This document shows positions 1 to 8,460 of a stretch of 64,000 nt of DNA, one piece after another. Source of the stretch: Telluribacter humicola (GTDB lineage: Bacteria > Bacteroidota > Bacteroidia > Cytophagales > Spirosomataceae); assembly GCF_017355935.1 (NCBI RefSeq), contig NZ_JAFIQT010000007.1, forward strand, positions 1-64,000, written 5' to 3'. Position numbers and translations under genes: made by a program. A model generated the notes under the pieces. The model ran no database searches. It was not told where the DNA came from and worked only from the letters and a program-made list of their open reading frames with translations. The stretch's first letter is position 1, and every line of letters starts with the position of its first letter.

Positions 1-69
1 ACCGTCTGTCTTACCTGTGTATGCTACTCTTTTTTACTGTGTTTCCCTTTCTTGTTCCCGAATGGGAGT

Positions 70-102
70 GCAAAAGTAGTAGAAGCTTTCCGTATTTCCA
101 AA
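70..102 (-). promoter_or_regulatory. Probable rRNA-type promoter P1 (leftward)
   Basis: On the minus strand the -7 element TACTTTTGC (70-78) matches the Bacteroidota consensus TAnnTTTG exactly, and TTTG (99-102) lies 20 bases upstream as the -33 element. The bases after the -7 box (ACTCCC) are identical to those of a second copy about 300 bases upstream. A tandem, near-identical pair of perfect promoters with no open gene downstream inside the window is typical of an rRNA operon. The 16S gene itself would lie left of base 1, so the rRNA assignment is an inference. Confidence 0.65.
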
Positions 103-366
103 CCCAGACGCCGAAATATTTTCTGAGTTTTTTGCTCAGCCTCTCTGGCTTATGTATCCTGTGGATGGGTCAGACACCTCTGGTCAATCTTGCTCGGGAA
201 GTGGGACCTTGTAAAAGGTCGCTTTACCTGGGGGCACCTGGTTATAACGGCACCGGGAGTCTTGTTAGTTCCTCACAAAGGAGAGAACTTTTTGCTTCAC
301 TACTCAGGGGCTTCTTGCGGCCCCGGGTCAGCCGTCTGCTGTGCCTGATTCCCGTTGATTGGGAGT

Positions 367-399
367 GCAAAAGTAGTAGATGCACTACCTGTTCTGCAA
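367..399 (-). promoter_or_regulatory. Probable rRNA-type promoter P2 (leftward)
   Basis: This is the second copy of the 19-base block GGGAGTGCAAAAGTAGTAG (plus-strand reading, 361-379). On the minus strand it gives TACTTTTGC (367-375) with TTG (397-399) 21 bases upstream. It lies upstream of P1 in the direction of transcription. The stretch between P2 and P1 is moderately GC-rich, holds small hairpins (for example arms GACCTT/AAGGTC near 205-220) and has no convincing gene, as expected for an rRNA leader. Confidence 0.6.
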
Positions 400-410
400 G
401 TGTTTTGTAA

Positions 411-764
411 ATTATTTTTTCAGGTTTTCCTAAGCAGTTGATTGGCTGATGCTTCCGATCCGAAGCCTTAGATATAACTTCGTGGTAGCTCTGGTTGTTC
501 CTTTGGACGGGAGTTTTGTAGATATTTCCTACTTAACAAATGAACAGTACTACCAGGAAGTAGAGCCTTTTATAGAACATCCAGGAAGTTGCTAGGAGTT
601 CGTTAGGTATGTAGGTATCTTCTAGTAGCACTTTACTATATAATTATCCTACTATAGAGGTATATGGATCGATAGGATAACAGGCTATTTCACTTTTGAA
701 GCTCTGACAACTTTCCTATATATATAGGATATAGCCAATAGAGGATACTATTATTTATAAAGTA
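411..764. other. Intergenic, AT-rich, no gene seen
   Basis: This stretch separates the leftward rRNA-type promoters from the 3' end of the outer-membrane barrel gene. It is AT-rich, with runs such as TATATATA inside the palindrome TCCTATATATATAGGA near 715-730. I see no open frame with protein-like composition and no tRNA-like fold. The right end presumably carries the terminator region of the barrel gene, but I find no strong GC hairpin there. Confidence 0.5.
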
Positions 765-1865
765 TTAAAAAGCTTCGCCGATGGTAGCGTATAGGTTGCC
801 ATGACCGTAGGGAGACATGCCGTAGTCAATACGGATATTGAGGTGGTTCTTTTTCTGGGCGGTCACACGCAGTCCTACTCCGTAGGTATACTTCGGCTTG
901 TTGAGTCGGATTATATCTTTTTCATCACCCATGACGCCCACGGCTCCAAAGCCTACTAATCCTATAAATCGCCACACTTCCCAGCGCGCTTCGGCCTGTC
1001 CGATCAGAGCGTTCTTGTCCCGGAAGAAGCCTTCGTAGACGCCACGCATTTTTTTCTGTCCTCCCAGAAACGATAACTGGCTAAAAGGTACTCTGTCACC
1101 AACGGTGGCGCTCGCTACATAATTGGTAGCGAGTACTACCTTTTTGTGGAGGGACTTGTAGTGGGACAGATCCAGGTAGTACCGGGTAAAGTTGCGGTCG
1201 GCACCGAAGATCCGGGAGGTAGGTAACACATAGGCTTCGGCGAATATGCCCCGACGGGGATAGAATACTATATCCCGTGTATCACGTAGTATGGATAGGC
1301 CAAGGCCGGAGGTACGGCTGAAATCACTTCCTTCGATCCGACCGGAGGCTAGTTCGCCACCAGGTCGGGTACCTGTCACATTGTATCCCTCATACTGGTA
1401 CCGCAGGCCCAGGTAGGTATTGGGGGCAACCAGGCGGGATGCCAGGAGTCGCACCCGTGGGTACTGCACATCAAATATCTCCTGCTCTATCCGATCTTCC
1501 CCTATCCCGTAGTAGAAGTAATTGTACTTGTACCAGCCGTTGTCTCCACTGAAGTAGTAGCGGTTGTTGTCATAGAAAATGGTAAAAGGCAGGAACACCA
1601 GGATCTGCTTCTTTTGGGTATAAGTAACGCCGAACGATAGTTGCGAGGGTTTGGCTCCGACGGAATCACGTGCAAAGGAAAAGGTGGAAGCCACCACCGC
1701 CCCGGCCCCAAAACCTGTCTCGGGCAAACGGAACACTACCGGTACCGGTACAATGGTCTTGTCACGAAGGAACTCCCGCTTTTGGGGTTGTAGGGTATCC
1801 TGTACAGCACCCATTGCCCAGGGAGAACAAACTATCATTACCAGGAACCAGAAGCCTATTTTCAT
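765..1865 (-). CDS. BamA/TamA-like outer-membrane beta-barrel protein
   Basis: The 366-residue product looks like the barrel part of the Omp85 (surface antigen D15) family, whose members insert or translocate proteins or lipids at the outer membrane. A cleavable signal peptide is visible at residues 1-19 or so (ending SPWAMGA). The rest is strand-like sequence rich in Tyr, Phe and Gly, with the motif GLGLSILRDTRD near the middle, typical of the family's barrel, and a C-terminal Phe, the usual barrel assembly signal. I see no POTRA repeats, so this is a barrel-only member, much shorter than BamA. It is a single gene. Family assignment is fairly sure; the cargo is unknown. Confidence 0.75.
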   Translation of the reverse strand: MKIGFWFLVMIVCSPWAMGAVQDTLQPQKREFLRDKTIVPVPVVFRLPETGFGAGAVVASTFSFARDSVGAKPSQLSFGVTYTQKKQILVFLPFTIFYDNNRYYFSGDNGWYKYNYFYYGIGEDRIEQEIFDVQYPRVRLLASRLVAPNTYLGLRYQYEGYNVTGTRPGGELASGRIEGSDFSRTSGLGLSILRDTRDIVFYPRRGIFAEAYVLPTSRIFGADRNFTRYYLDLSHYKSLHKKVVLATNYVASATVGDRVPFSQLSFLGGQKKMRGVYEGFFRDKNALIGQAEARWEVWRFIGLVGFGAVGVMGDEKDIIRLNKPKYTYGVGLRVTAQKKNHLNIRIDYGMSPYGHGNLYATIGEAF

Positions 1866-2060
1866 CAGGATATTTTTCTCAGATCTATCCTAAGAGTACC
1901 TGTTGATACATCTTTTTGTTTCGGCGGGGCCAAAGTGGAGGCAAAGAATATCCGGCAGCAGGAAACATTTATCCATAAAAAATACCAAAACTCCCCCGCC
2001 TGCCCTAATTTTACCCGGACAATCTGGTTCTTTTTTACTTTCTATATCTATTTATAACTA

Positions 2061-3464
2061 ATGGAATACCGCATAGAAAAAGACACCATGGGTGAGGTAC
2101 AGGTACCGGCTCATGTGTACTGGGGCGCTCAAACGCAACGCTCGATCATGAACTTCCCGATCGCGCAGGACATTAATAAGATGCCTAAAGAGATCATCAA
2201 GGCATTTGCATACCTGAAAAAGGCCGCCGCTATCACGAACTACGAGGCCGGCGTACTCCCCAAAGAAAAGTCAGACCTGATCGGACGCGTGTGTGATGAG
2301 ATTCTGGAAGGAAAGCTAGACGACCAGTTTCCGCTGGTCGTATGGCAGACCGGCTCAGGTACGCAGTCTAATATGAACGTGAATGAGGTAGTGGCCTACC
2401 GCGGACATGTAGTACAGGGCGGTGAGTTAAGCGACAAGCAGAAGTTTCTGCACCCCAACGATGATGTAAACAAGTCGCAGTCATCGAATGATACCTACCC
2501 CACGGCTATGCACATCGCGGCTTATAAGATCCTGGTGGAAGTAACGATCCCCGGTATCACCAAGCTGCGCGATACCCTGAGATCCAAAGCTCAGGAATTC
2601 AAGGATGTTGTGAAGATTGGTCGTACGCACTTCATGGATGCGACGCCTCTGACACTGGGACAGGAGTTTTCGGGTTATGCGTCGCAACTGGATCACGGTC
2701 TGCGGGCTATTAAAAATACACTGGCTCACCTGTCGGAGCTGGCTTTGGGAGGTACCGCGGTGGGTACAGGTATCAATACTCCCGAAGGTTATTCCGAGAA
2801 CGTGGCCCGTCACATTGCTGACTTGACGGGTCTGCCTTTCGTAACGGCGGAGAATAAATTTGAAGCTCTGGCCGCTCACGACGCTATAGTAGAAGCACAC
2901 GGTGCGCTGAAAACCGTAGCGGTAAGCCTGATGAAAATAGGTAACGATGTCAGGATGCTGTCGTCGGGACCACGCTCAGGTATCGGTGAAATATTTATCC
3001 CCGACAACGAGCCCGGTAGCTCCATCATGCCTGGTAAGGTAAACCCCACCCAGAGCGAAGCCATGACCATGGTAGCGGCTCAGGTTATGGGTAACGACGT
3101 AGCCATCAACATCGGTGGTGCCAACGGACACTTTGAACTCAACGTGTTCAAGCCGCTGATGGCGTACAACTTCCTCCACTCGGCCCGCCTGATCGGTGAT
3201 GTGTGTGTGGCGTTCAACGATAAGTGTGCCGTGGGGATCGAGCCGCTGCACGACAACATCCGGAAGCATGTGAATAACTCACTGATGCTGGTAACGGCTC
3301 TGAATACCCGGATCGGCTACTATAAAGCGGCTGAGATTGCACAGACAGCGCATAAGAACGGCTCAACCCTGAAAGAGACGGCCGTTGCCCTGGGCTATGT
3401 TACTCCCGAAGAGTTTGACGAGTGGGTAAAACCCGAAGATATGGTCGGTAAGATTGACCTGTAA
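2061..3464 (+). CDS. fumC: Class II fumarate hydratase
   Basis: This 467-residue enzyme reversibly hydrates fumarate to L-malate in the TCA cycle, in the cytoplasm as a homotetramer. Length is normal for the iron-independent class II type. The fumarase/aspartase signature [11 protein letters not shown] is present at about residues 319-329, preceded by the substrate-binding segments [12 protein letters not shown] near residue 98 and [11 protein letters not shown] near 140. The N-terminal [14 protein letters not shown] is also typical of fumarase rather than aspartase. It stands alone and is followed directly by a strong hairpin terminator. Confidence 0.97.
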   Translation: MEYRIEKDTMGEVQVPAHVYWGAQTQRSIMNFPIAQDINKMPKEIIKAFAYLKKAAAITNYEAGVLPKEKSDLIGRVCDEILEGKLDDQFPLVVWQTGSGTQSNMNVNEVVAYRGHVVQGGELSDKQKFLHPNDDVNKSQSSNDTYPTAMHIAAYKILVEVTIPGITKLRDTLRSKAQEFKDVVKIGRTHFMDATPLTLGQEFSGYASQLDHGLRAIKNTLAHLSELALGGTAVGTGINTPEGYSENVARHIADLTGLPFVTAENKFEALAAHDAIVEAHGALKTVAVSLMKIGNDVRMLSSGPRSGIGEIFIPDNEPGSSIMPGKVNPTQSEAMTMVAAQVMGNDVAINIGGANGHFELNVFKPLMAYNFLHSARLIGDVCVAFNDKCAVGIEPLHDNIRKHVNNSLMLVTALNTRIGYYKAAEIAQTAHKNGSTLKETAVALGYVTPEEFDEWVKPEDMVGKIDL

Positions 3465-3471
3465 TTACTGC

Positions 3472-3500
3472 AAAGCCTCGCCTTCGGGCGGGGCTTTTTT
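3472..3500 (+). terminator. Terminator of fumC
   Basis: A GC-rich hairpin (AAGCCTCGCC, loop TTCG, GGCGGGGCTT) is followed by a run of T directly after the fumarase stop codon. It is a classical intrinsic terminator. Confidence 0.85.
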
Positions 3501-3622
3501 GCTTTCGTAGATTTAAGTACCTTAGTTCCGACTTTACTACCTCATCCTAACCACATAGGATAGTGAGTGCTGCCAAAGCTCCACCTATCTCTGTGGCAGG
3601 ACTTAAACTTCTATACGCCGCT

Positions 3623-4975
3623 ATGAAAAACCTACTCTGCCTCTTACTACTCATCGCTACGCTCCCCGTACAGGCTCAGGTCGATCTGAAAGACCGGGAG
3701 ATTGTATTCCGAGGTGTCAACGTCATACCCATGGATCAGGAACGGGTACTTACCAATCAGAATGTGGTGGTCAGGAATGGAAAGATAGCGGCGATCACCC
3801 CGGCCGCGCAGACTACCTATAAGAAAGATGCCCTAATAGTTGATGCCAAAGGCAAGTACCTGATGCCCGGCCTTGCCGAGATGCACGCGCACGTACCACC
3901 AGTGGATGACATGGATCCCATCCGGGAGGTACTGACGCTCTTTGTTACCAACGGGGTCACTACTATTCGGGGTATGCTGGGCCACCCCCGCCACCTCGAC
4001 GTACGCGAGCGCCTGAAGAAGGGTGAACTGCTCGGCCCGCACCTCTATAGTACCGGCCCCTCCTTCAACGGCTACTCCGTTAAGATTCCTTCGCAGGGAG
4101 CCGAAATGGTCAGAGCCCAAAAGCAGGCGGGCTATGACTACCTGAAACTACACCCCGGCCTTACCCGCCAAAACTTTGAATCGGTTGCCAAAACAGCCAA
4201 AGAAGTAGGGATTCCGTTTGTGGGACACGTGTCCCATGAGGTAGGCGTATGGCGGGCTATCGATGCCGGTTATTCTTCCATTGATCACCTCGATGGTTTT
4301 ATCGAAGGCATGGTGCCCGGTATCGAATCCATGGATGAGAAGCAGATAGGCCTTTTCGGGATGTACATAGCCGATAAAGCGGATCAGAGCCAGATCCCGA
4401 AGCTAATGCAGGCACTCAAATCAAAAAACGTATGGGTAGTACCCACGCAGGCGCTGGCCGAAAGGTGGCTGTCGCCTATTCCCGTGGAGGAGCTTAACAG
4501 TGCTCCCGAGATGGTGTACATGAATGCCCAGACCCGCAACAACTGGGTAAAGACCAAGCAGGACCTGCTGGCTAATCCATCTTACAATAAAGACAAGATC
4601 AACAACTACCTCAAGCTCCGCCGCGACCTCATCAAAGCCTGCCAGCAGAACGGTGTGGGCTTATTGCTTGGCTCCGACGGACCACAGGTGTTTAACGTGC
4701 CGGGCTTCTCGGTACATCATGAGCTGCAGTACCTGGTCGACTCCGGACTTACCCCCTACCAGGCACTTCAGACAGGCACTGTCAACGTAGCTCAATACCT
4801 CGGCCGCTCCGACATGGGTACCATAGCGGTAGGTAAGGAGGCAGACCTGGTCCTGCTGGAAGGAAACCCATTAGATAACATAGGCCAGACCCGCCGTATT
4901 GAGGGAGTACTCCTGGACAGCCGCTGGCTGCCAAAGGACTTCATTCAGGGTGAGTTGAAGAAGCTGGCGAAGTAG
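3623..4975 (+). CDS. Secreted amidohydrolase-family protein
   Basis: This 450-residue protein belongs to the metal-dependent amidohydrolase superfamily (imidazolonepropionase-like group). Visible metal-site elements are MHAH (first two His), a Lys in YDYLKLHPG, GHVSHE, a His in SIDHLDG and the Asp in LLGSDGP. The C-terminal GKEADLVLLEGNPL strand is typical. I start it at the ATG that opens a clear signal peptide (MKNLLCLLLLIATLPVQAQ); an upstream GTG would add 20 residues ahead of the signal and is unlikely. Members in related bacteria are periplasmic hydrolases of peptides or cyclic amides. The substrate cannot be read from the sequence. Confidence 0.85.
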   Translation: MKNLLCLLLLIATLPVQAQVDLKDREIVFRGVNVIPMDQERVLTNQNVVVRNGKIAAITPAAQTTYKKDALIVDAKGKYLMPGLAEMHAHVPPVDDMDPIREVLTLFVTNGVTTIRGMLGHPRHLDVRERLKKGELLGPHLYSTGPSFNGYSVKIPSQGAEMVRAQKQAGYDYLKLHPGLTRQNFESVAKTAKEVGIPFVGHVSHEVGVWRAIDAGYSSIDHLDGFIEGMVPGIESMDEKQIGLFGMYIADKADQSQIPKLMQALKSKNVWVVPTQALAERWLSPIPVEELNSAPEMVYMNAQTRNNWVKTKQDLLANPSYNKDKINNYLKLRRDLIKACQQNGVGLLLGSDGPQVFNVPGFSVHHELQYLVDSGLTPYQALQTGTVNVAQYLGRSDMGTIAVGKEADLVLLEGNPLDNIGQTRRIEGVLLDSRWLPKDFIQGELKKLAK

Positions 4976-5050
4976 TAGAGGGAGAAATCAGGTTTGCCAA
5001 TTAGATTGCCAAAGCCAATAACACTACCCACAGATCTAACTATAAATAAA

Positions 5051-5410
5051 ATGAAAAGAATCGCAGTAATCCTGACCGTTAGCCTGGTATCACTTTTCGG
5101 TTGTTCTGAAATAAATGGAGATCTTAAATTTATGCATGATCTAAAGAACTCTATATCCGAAGCCTATAAGACGAAAGACATTGAAGTTACTATCGTAAAT
5201 AAAACTGCGTTAAAGGTATTGCTCAAAGATTCAAAGTTCGATGATTATAGCTCTGATAAAAAAGTAAGCATATCCCGTGATATTGGAAAGCTGGCAAATA
5301 GCCTCAGAGAAAATAAAGAATTCTTTACAATGGGAGTAGTGGAATTTATTGATGAAGAAAATTACCCGCTCGTAAAGAAAAGCTCATCTGAATCTTATAA
5401 CATGTATTGA
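5051..5410 (+). CDS. Small lipoprotein of unknown function
   Basis: This encodes a 119-residue protein with a lipoprotein signal (MKRIAVILTVSLVSLFGC, lipobox Cys at residue 18). I do not recognise the family. The mature part is Lys/Ser/Asp-rich with a predicted helix then strands, and no conserved catalytic pattern is obvious. The start is chosen at the ATG before the signal peptide; the frame is open further upstream, but that part is not protein-like. The coding region is more AT-rich than the neighbouring genes, as is the downstream small gene, which may mean both were acquired or are less constrained. Confidence 0.6.
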   Translation: MKRIAVILTVSLVSLFGCSEINGDLKFMHDLKNSISEAYKTKDIEVTIVNKTALKVLLKDSKFDDYSSDKKVSISRDIGKLANSLRENKEFFTMGVVEFIDEENYPLVKKSSSESYNMY

Positions 5411-5483
5411 GCTTACAGTAGAAAGCTTCCTCTGAATACTACAACACACAAACGATCGACAACGAGGATATACTCCCCTGCCC

Positions 5484-5568
5484 GCCTTATCTGCTGCTTT
5501 GGGAGCTAGCCCAGGATGGAGGTGATGCCCAGGCAGGATCAAATACCACCCTACCTCGGCAATAAATG
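5484..5568 (-). pseudogene. Decayed 3' fragment of a Crp/Fnr-type regulator gene
   Basis: Read on the minus strand, this stretch gives FIAEVG, then in another frame LGITSILG, a stop, then LPKQQIR. This follows the end of the intact Crp/Fnr regulator encoded at 7691-8278 (YIASYLGITPEFLSKLRKQ). At the DNA level the plus-strand block TATCTGCTGCTTTGGGAG followed by GTGATGCCCAGGCAGG matches TCATCTGCTGCTTGCGGAG ... GTGATGCCCAGGTAGG near 7710-7760. Frame breaks and an internal stop show that it cannot be functional. No other part of the gene remains recognisable. Confidence 0.55.
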
Positions 5569-5615
5569 TAACCAAGGTCATTTACAGAGTGGCTATAAAA
5601 AATCTACTATACCCT

Positions 5616-5933
5616 ATGAATACAGAAGAAAACTATCTTCATAAAACATGGAGTGACTCCATCGAATCTATATCCATCGATGATGTAAGGGAAGCTATTT
5701 CTGAAGTACAGGAAATAGAGGGTGAGCACGTCGCCTTTTGGGTAGGGATATTCGACGAAGATGAATTTATACTGGAAGCCGACAAGGATCTAAACCTGAC
5801 TGGAGTATTCGGCACTGAGCTCGATGAGCAAATCAAATTCAAAGCTAAGAGTTGGGAAGAAGTTGAGGAGCTATTCACACTGTTTCTGGATGGTGAGATA
5901 GAAGATGTAAGAACAAGATTAAAAACATACTAA
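5616..5933 (+). CDS. Small acidic hypothetical protein
   Basis: The product is a 105-residue, strongly acidic cytoplasmic protein (no signal peptide or membrane segment), starting MNTEENYLHK. I do not recognise it. It contains an aromatic, strand-like core (AFWVGIFDEDEFILEADKD) and an acidic helical tail, the size and style of small immunity-type or adaptor proteins, but this is only an impression. The stop codon is four bases from the start of the Asp/Glu racemase gene, so the two are probably translated from one transcript. A GTG nine codons upstream is possible but weaker. Confidence 0.6.
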   Translation: MNTEENYLHKTWSDSIESISIDDVREAISEVQEIEGEHVAFWVGIFDEDEFILEADKDLNLTGVFGTELDEQIKFKAKSWEEVEELFTLFLDGEIEDVRTRLKTY

Positions 5934-5937
5934 TAAA

Positions 5938-6666
5938 ATGAAGACCATCGGGCTAATCGGGGGGATGTCATGGGAGAGTTCGGATTTATATTATCAAATC
6001 ATCAATAGGAAAGTACAAGCTACACTAGGAGGTGTCCATTCCTGCAACTGCCTTATGTACTCGGTAGACTTTGCCGAAATTGCCGACTTACAACATCAGG
6101 GGCAATGGGATTTACTATCTAAAAAAATGGTATCGGTTGCTCAAAAGCTTGAATTGGCTGGTGCTGATCTGATAGTGCTTTGTACGAACACCATGCATAA
6201 GGTAGCAGTCGATATTGAGAACAACATCCACATTCCTTTCTTACATATTGTGGATGCGACAGCGGAGGAAATCCAAAAGAAATCGTACAGGAAACTAGGC
6301 TTGCTGGCGACCCGATTCTCCATGGAAGAAGACTTCCTGAAGTCGCGGTACAAAAGCAAATACAACATGGAGACTATTGTCCCTGATGAAGCAGACCGGA
6401 AGGATGTTCACCGGATTATTTATGAAGAGCTGGTAAAGGGAATCATCACAGCCGAGTCCAAGCAACGTTATCTGGAAATCATTGACAAGCTGGTTCAAAA
6501 CGGAGCAGAGGCGATTATCTCAGGTTGTACAGAGATAGAACTACTAATCAAGCCAGGAGATATTCGAGTGGACCTGTTTCAAACAACGAAAATTCACGCA
6601 GAGAAAGCGGTTGAACTTGCATTGCAACAAGGTGAAGTACCTTCTGCTAGCAAAAAGAACATCTAG
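5938..6666 (+). CDS. Aspartate/glutamate racemase family protein
   Basis: This 242-residue protein matches the Asp/Glu/hydantoin racemase fold (YgeA-like), cofactor-independent enzymes that interconvert L- and D-amino acids using two Cys residues. The sequence shows the N-terminal GLIGGMSWESS, the first catalytic Cys in LCTNTMH (about residue 81) and the second in SGCTEIELLI (about 197). Length is normal. It follows a small acidic gene with only four intervening bases, suggesting co-transcription. The exact substrate is not determined; aspartate is the usual guess for this subgroup. Confidence 0.9.
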   Translation: MKTIGLIGGMSWESSDLYYQIINRKVQATLGGVHSCNCLMYSVDFAEIADLQHQGQWDLLSKKMVSVAQKLELAGADLIVLCTNTMHKVAVDIENNIHIPFLHIVDATAEEIQKKSYRKLGLLATRFSMEEDFLKSRYKSKYNMETIVPDEADRKDVHRIIYEELVKGIITAESKQRYLEIIDKLVQNGAEAIISGCTEIELLIKPGDIRVDLFQTTKIHAEKAVELALQQGEVPSASKKNI

Positions 6667-6739
6667 CTTCTATGAATAAGTACATAGTGAAATCTTGTTG
6701 AGCTAGAAAAATTACAATCATTATACATCAGAAGAATAC

Positions 6740-7642
6740 ATGACTAAAATGCGGATACTATTTACGGGAGGATCGGGAAAAGCGGGAAAGCACGTAATAG
6801 CCTACCTTCTTGACCAGGGACACAGAGTAATGAATGTAGACCAGGTGCCTCTGGAGCATCCAGGGGTGGATAATCTGATCGCTGATATCACGGATTCGGG
6901 GCAGATGTTCAACGCCATGAGTTCATATGCTGCCTTAGATGAGCTGGAGCCAGGTAATGGCGTACCCCCATTTGATGCGGTAGTACATTTTGCGGCTGTA
7001 CCCCGGATCCTGATCAAACCGGATAATGAAACGTTTCGGGTTAATACCATAGGTACCTATAATGTGATTGAAGCGGCGGTTAAGCTGGGTATCAAGAAGA
7101 TTATTATTGCTTCGTCAGAAACTACCTACGGTATCTGTTTTTCAGATGGCAAAACAGACCCGCATGCGCTGCCTTTGGAGGAGGATTATGATGTTAATCC
7201 CATGGATAGCTATGGATTATCAAAGGTGGTGAACGAGAAAACGGCACGCAGCTTCCAGCGACGGTCAGGCTTCGATATTTATGCCCTTCGTATCGGTAAT
7301 GTGATTGAGCCGCACGAGTACGCTGAACTGTTTCCGCACTATTTCAAACATCCGGAGGTACGCCGCCGGAATGCATTCTGTTATATTGATGCGCGTGATC
7401 TGGGACAGATTGTAGATCTGTGTTTGCAAAAAGATGGTCTGGGCTTTCAGATCTTTAATGCCGGTAACGATCACAACGGTGCGGTTATCCCCAGCAAAGA
7501 ACTGGCTGAACAGTTTTTCCCCGGTGTACCTATTACCCGTGAGCTAGAGGAACACGAAGCCCTTTTTTCCAATCGTAAAATCCGGGAAGTGCTGGGATTC
7601 AAGGAACAGCATAACTGGCAGAAGTACGTGCAACTGGAGTAA
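6740..7642 (+). CDS. NAD-dependent sugar epimerase/dehydratase family protein
   Basis: This 300-residue extended short-chain dehydrogenase/reductase has an N-terminal Rossmann motif (LFTGGSGKAGKHV), the conserved HFAAVP strand, the active-site Ser/Thr in ASSETTYG and the YxxxK pair in DSYGLSKVV (about residues 157-161). It resembles UDP-glucose 4-epimerase-like proteins that act on nucleotide sugars or free sugar acids (uronate dehydrogenase-like). The substrate cannot be assigned. It faces the convergent Crp/Fnr gene, 48 bases away, and may be transcribed independently of the racemase. Confidence 0.85.
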   Translation: MTKMRILFTGGSGKAGKHVIAYLLDQGHRVMNVDQVPLEHPGVDNLIADITDSGQMFNAMSSYAALDELEPGNGVPPFDAVVHFAAVPRILIKPDNETFRVNTIGTYNVIEAAVKLGIKKIIIASSETTYGICFSDGKTDPHALPLEEDYDVNPMDSYGLSKVVNEKTARSFQRRSGFDIYALRIGNVIEPHEYAELFPHYFKHPEVRRRNAFCYIDARDLGQIVDLCLQKDGLGFQIFNAGNDHNGAVIPSKELAEQFFPGVPITRELEEHEALFSNRKIREVLGFKEQHNWQKYVQLE

Positions 7643-7690
7643 CGCTATGATACATATATTCTATCTGTAAAACAGTACCTGGCCTCCCCC

Positions 7691-8278
7691 TCACTCCCCT
7701 TCCCTCTTCATCTGCTGCTTGCGGAGTTTGCTCAGGAACTCGGGAGTGATGCCCAGGTAGGAGGCGATGTAATGCTGGGGGACACGTTGGGGTATGGTAG
7801 GATAGCGTCGCAGGAACTCCTGGTACTGGTCCAGAGCTGAGTAGACGACTGTTTTGAAGAGGCGCCCCTGTACAACCGACAGGTGCCGCTGAATCATCAG
7901 ACGGAACATCCGCTCCAGCTTGGGTACCTGCTCCAGTAGCCGCTCTTTGGAGGCCCGGGATAGCAGCAGTAGCTCGCAGTCTTCCAGGGTTTCGATGTAC
8001 ATGAAGCTGGGGGTCCCATTTTCGAAGCTGGTGATATCACTCACCCACCAGTCCTCTACGGCAAACTCGAGGGTCAGCTCCGTGCCCCGGCGGTCCAGCA
8101 GGTACTCCCGGATGCAGCCCTTGTTAACATAGGCTTCAAAATCACACACCTCACCCGCCCGCAGTAGTATCGTCTTCTTAGGTACCTGCCTATACTCCAG
8201 GCTGTCCTGAACCAGTACTAGCTCCTCTGGCGTGAGCTGGACGTAGCGGGCTATGTAGTTATGAATATTCTGAAACAT
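7691..8278 (-). CDS. Crp/Fnr family transcriptional regulator
   Basis: The 195-residue protein has an N-terminal cyclic-nucleotide-binding-like beta-barrel (about 20-120; KKTILLRAGEVCDFEAYVNKG) and a C-terminal winged helix (about 160-190; YIASYLGITPEFLSKLRKQ is the recognition region). There is no Cys cluster of the FNR iron-sulphur kind and no obvious cAMP-contact Arg, so the signal is unknown, as for many Bacteroidota members. It is divergent from the aldo/keto reductase gene, a possible target, with a 182-base shared upstream region. A decayed partial copy of its 3' end lies at 5484-5568. Confidence 0.88.
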   Translation of the reverse strand: MFQNIHNYIARYVQLTPEELVLVQDSLEYRQVPKKTILLRAGEVCDFEAYVNKGCIREYLLDRRGTELTLEFAVEDWWVSDITSFENGTPSFMYIETLEDCELLLLSRASKERLLEQVPKLERMFRLMIQRHLSVVQGRLFKTVVYSALDQYQEFLRRYPTIPQRVPQHYIASYLGITPEFLSKLRKQQMKREGE

Positions 8279-8460
8279 CCTGCTGCTAATGGGGGTTCAG
8301 CTACTTACGTGTAGAAACAACTTTCGAATATAGGGGACAGCCATTTCTTGTCCTAGTTCAATGCGCGGTGGCCTCGCCTTTTCGGACTTTTGTACCGGCA
8401 GTGCCCAGTGGAGTACCGGACGGCACTACTTTTTACACATTACCAAACCCATATTGACTC

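Noticed and set aside
21-410. Open frame of 129 codons on the plus strand near the left edge
   Set aside because: It runs across the two leftward rRNA-type promoters, and the repeated WECKSSR in its translation is just the promoter repeat read in the wrong direction.
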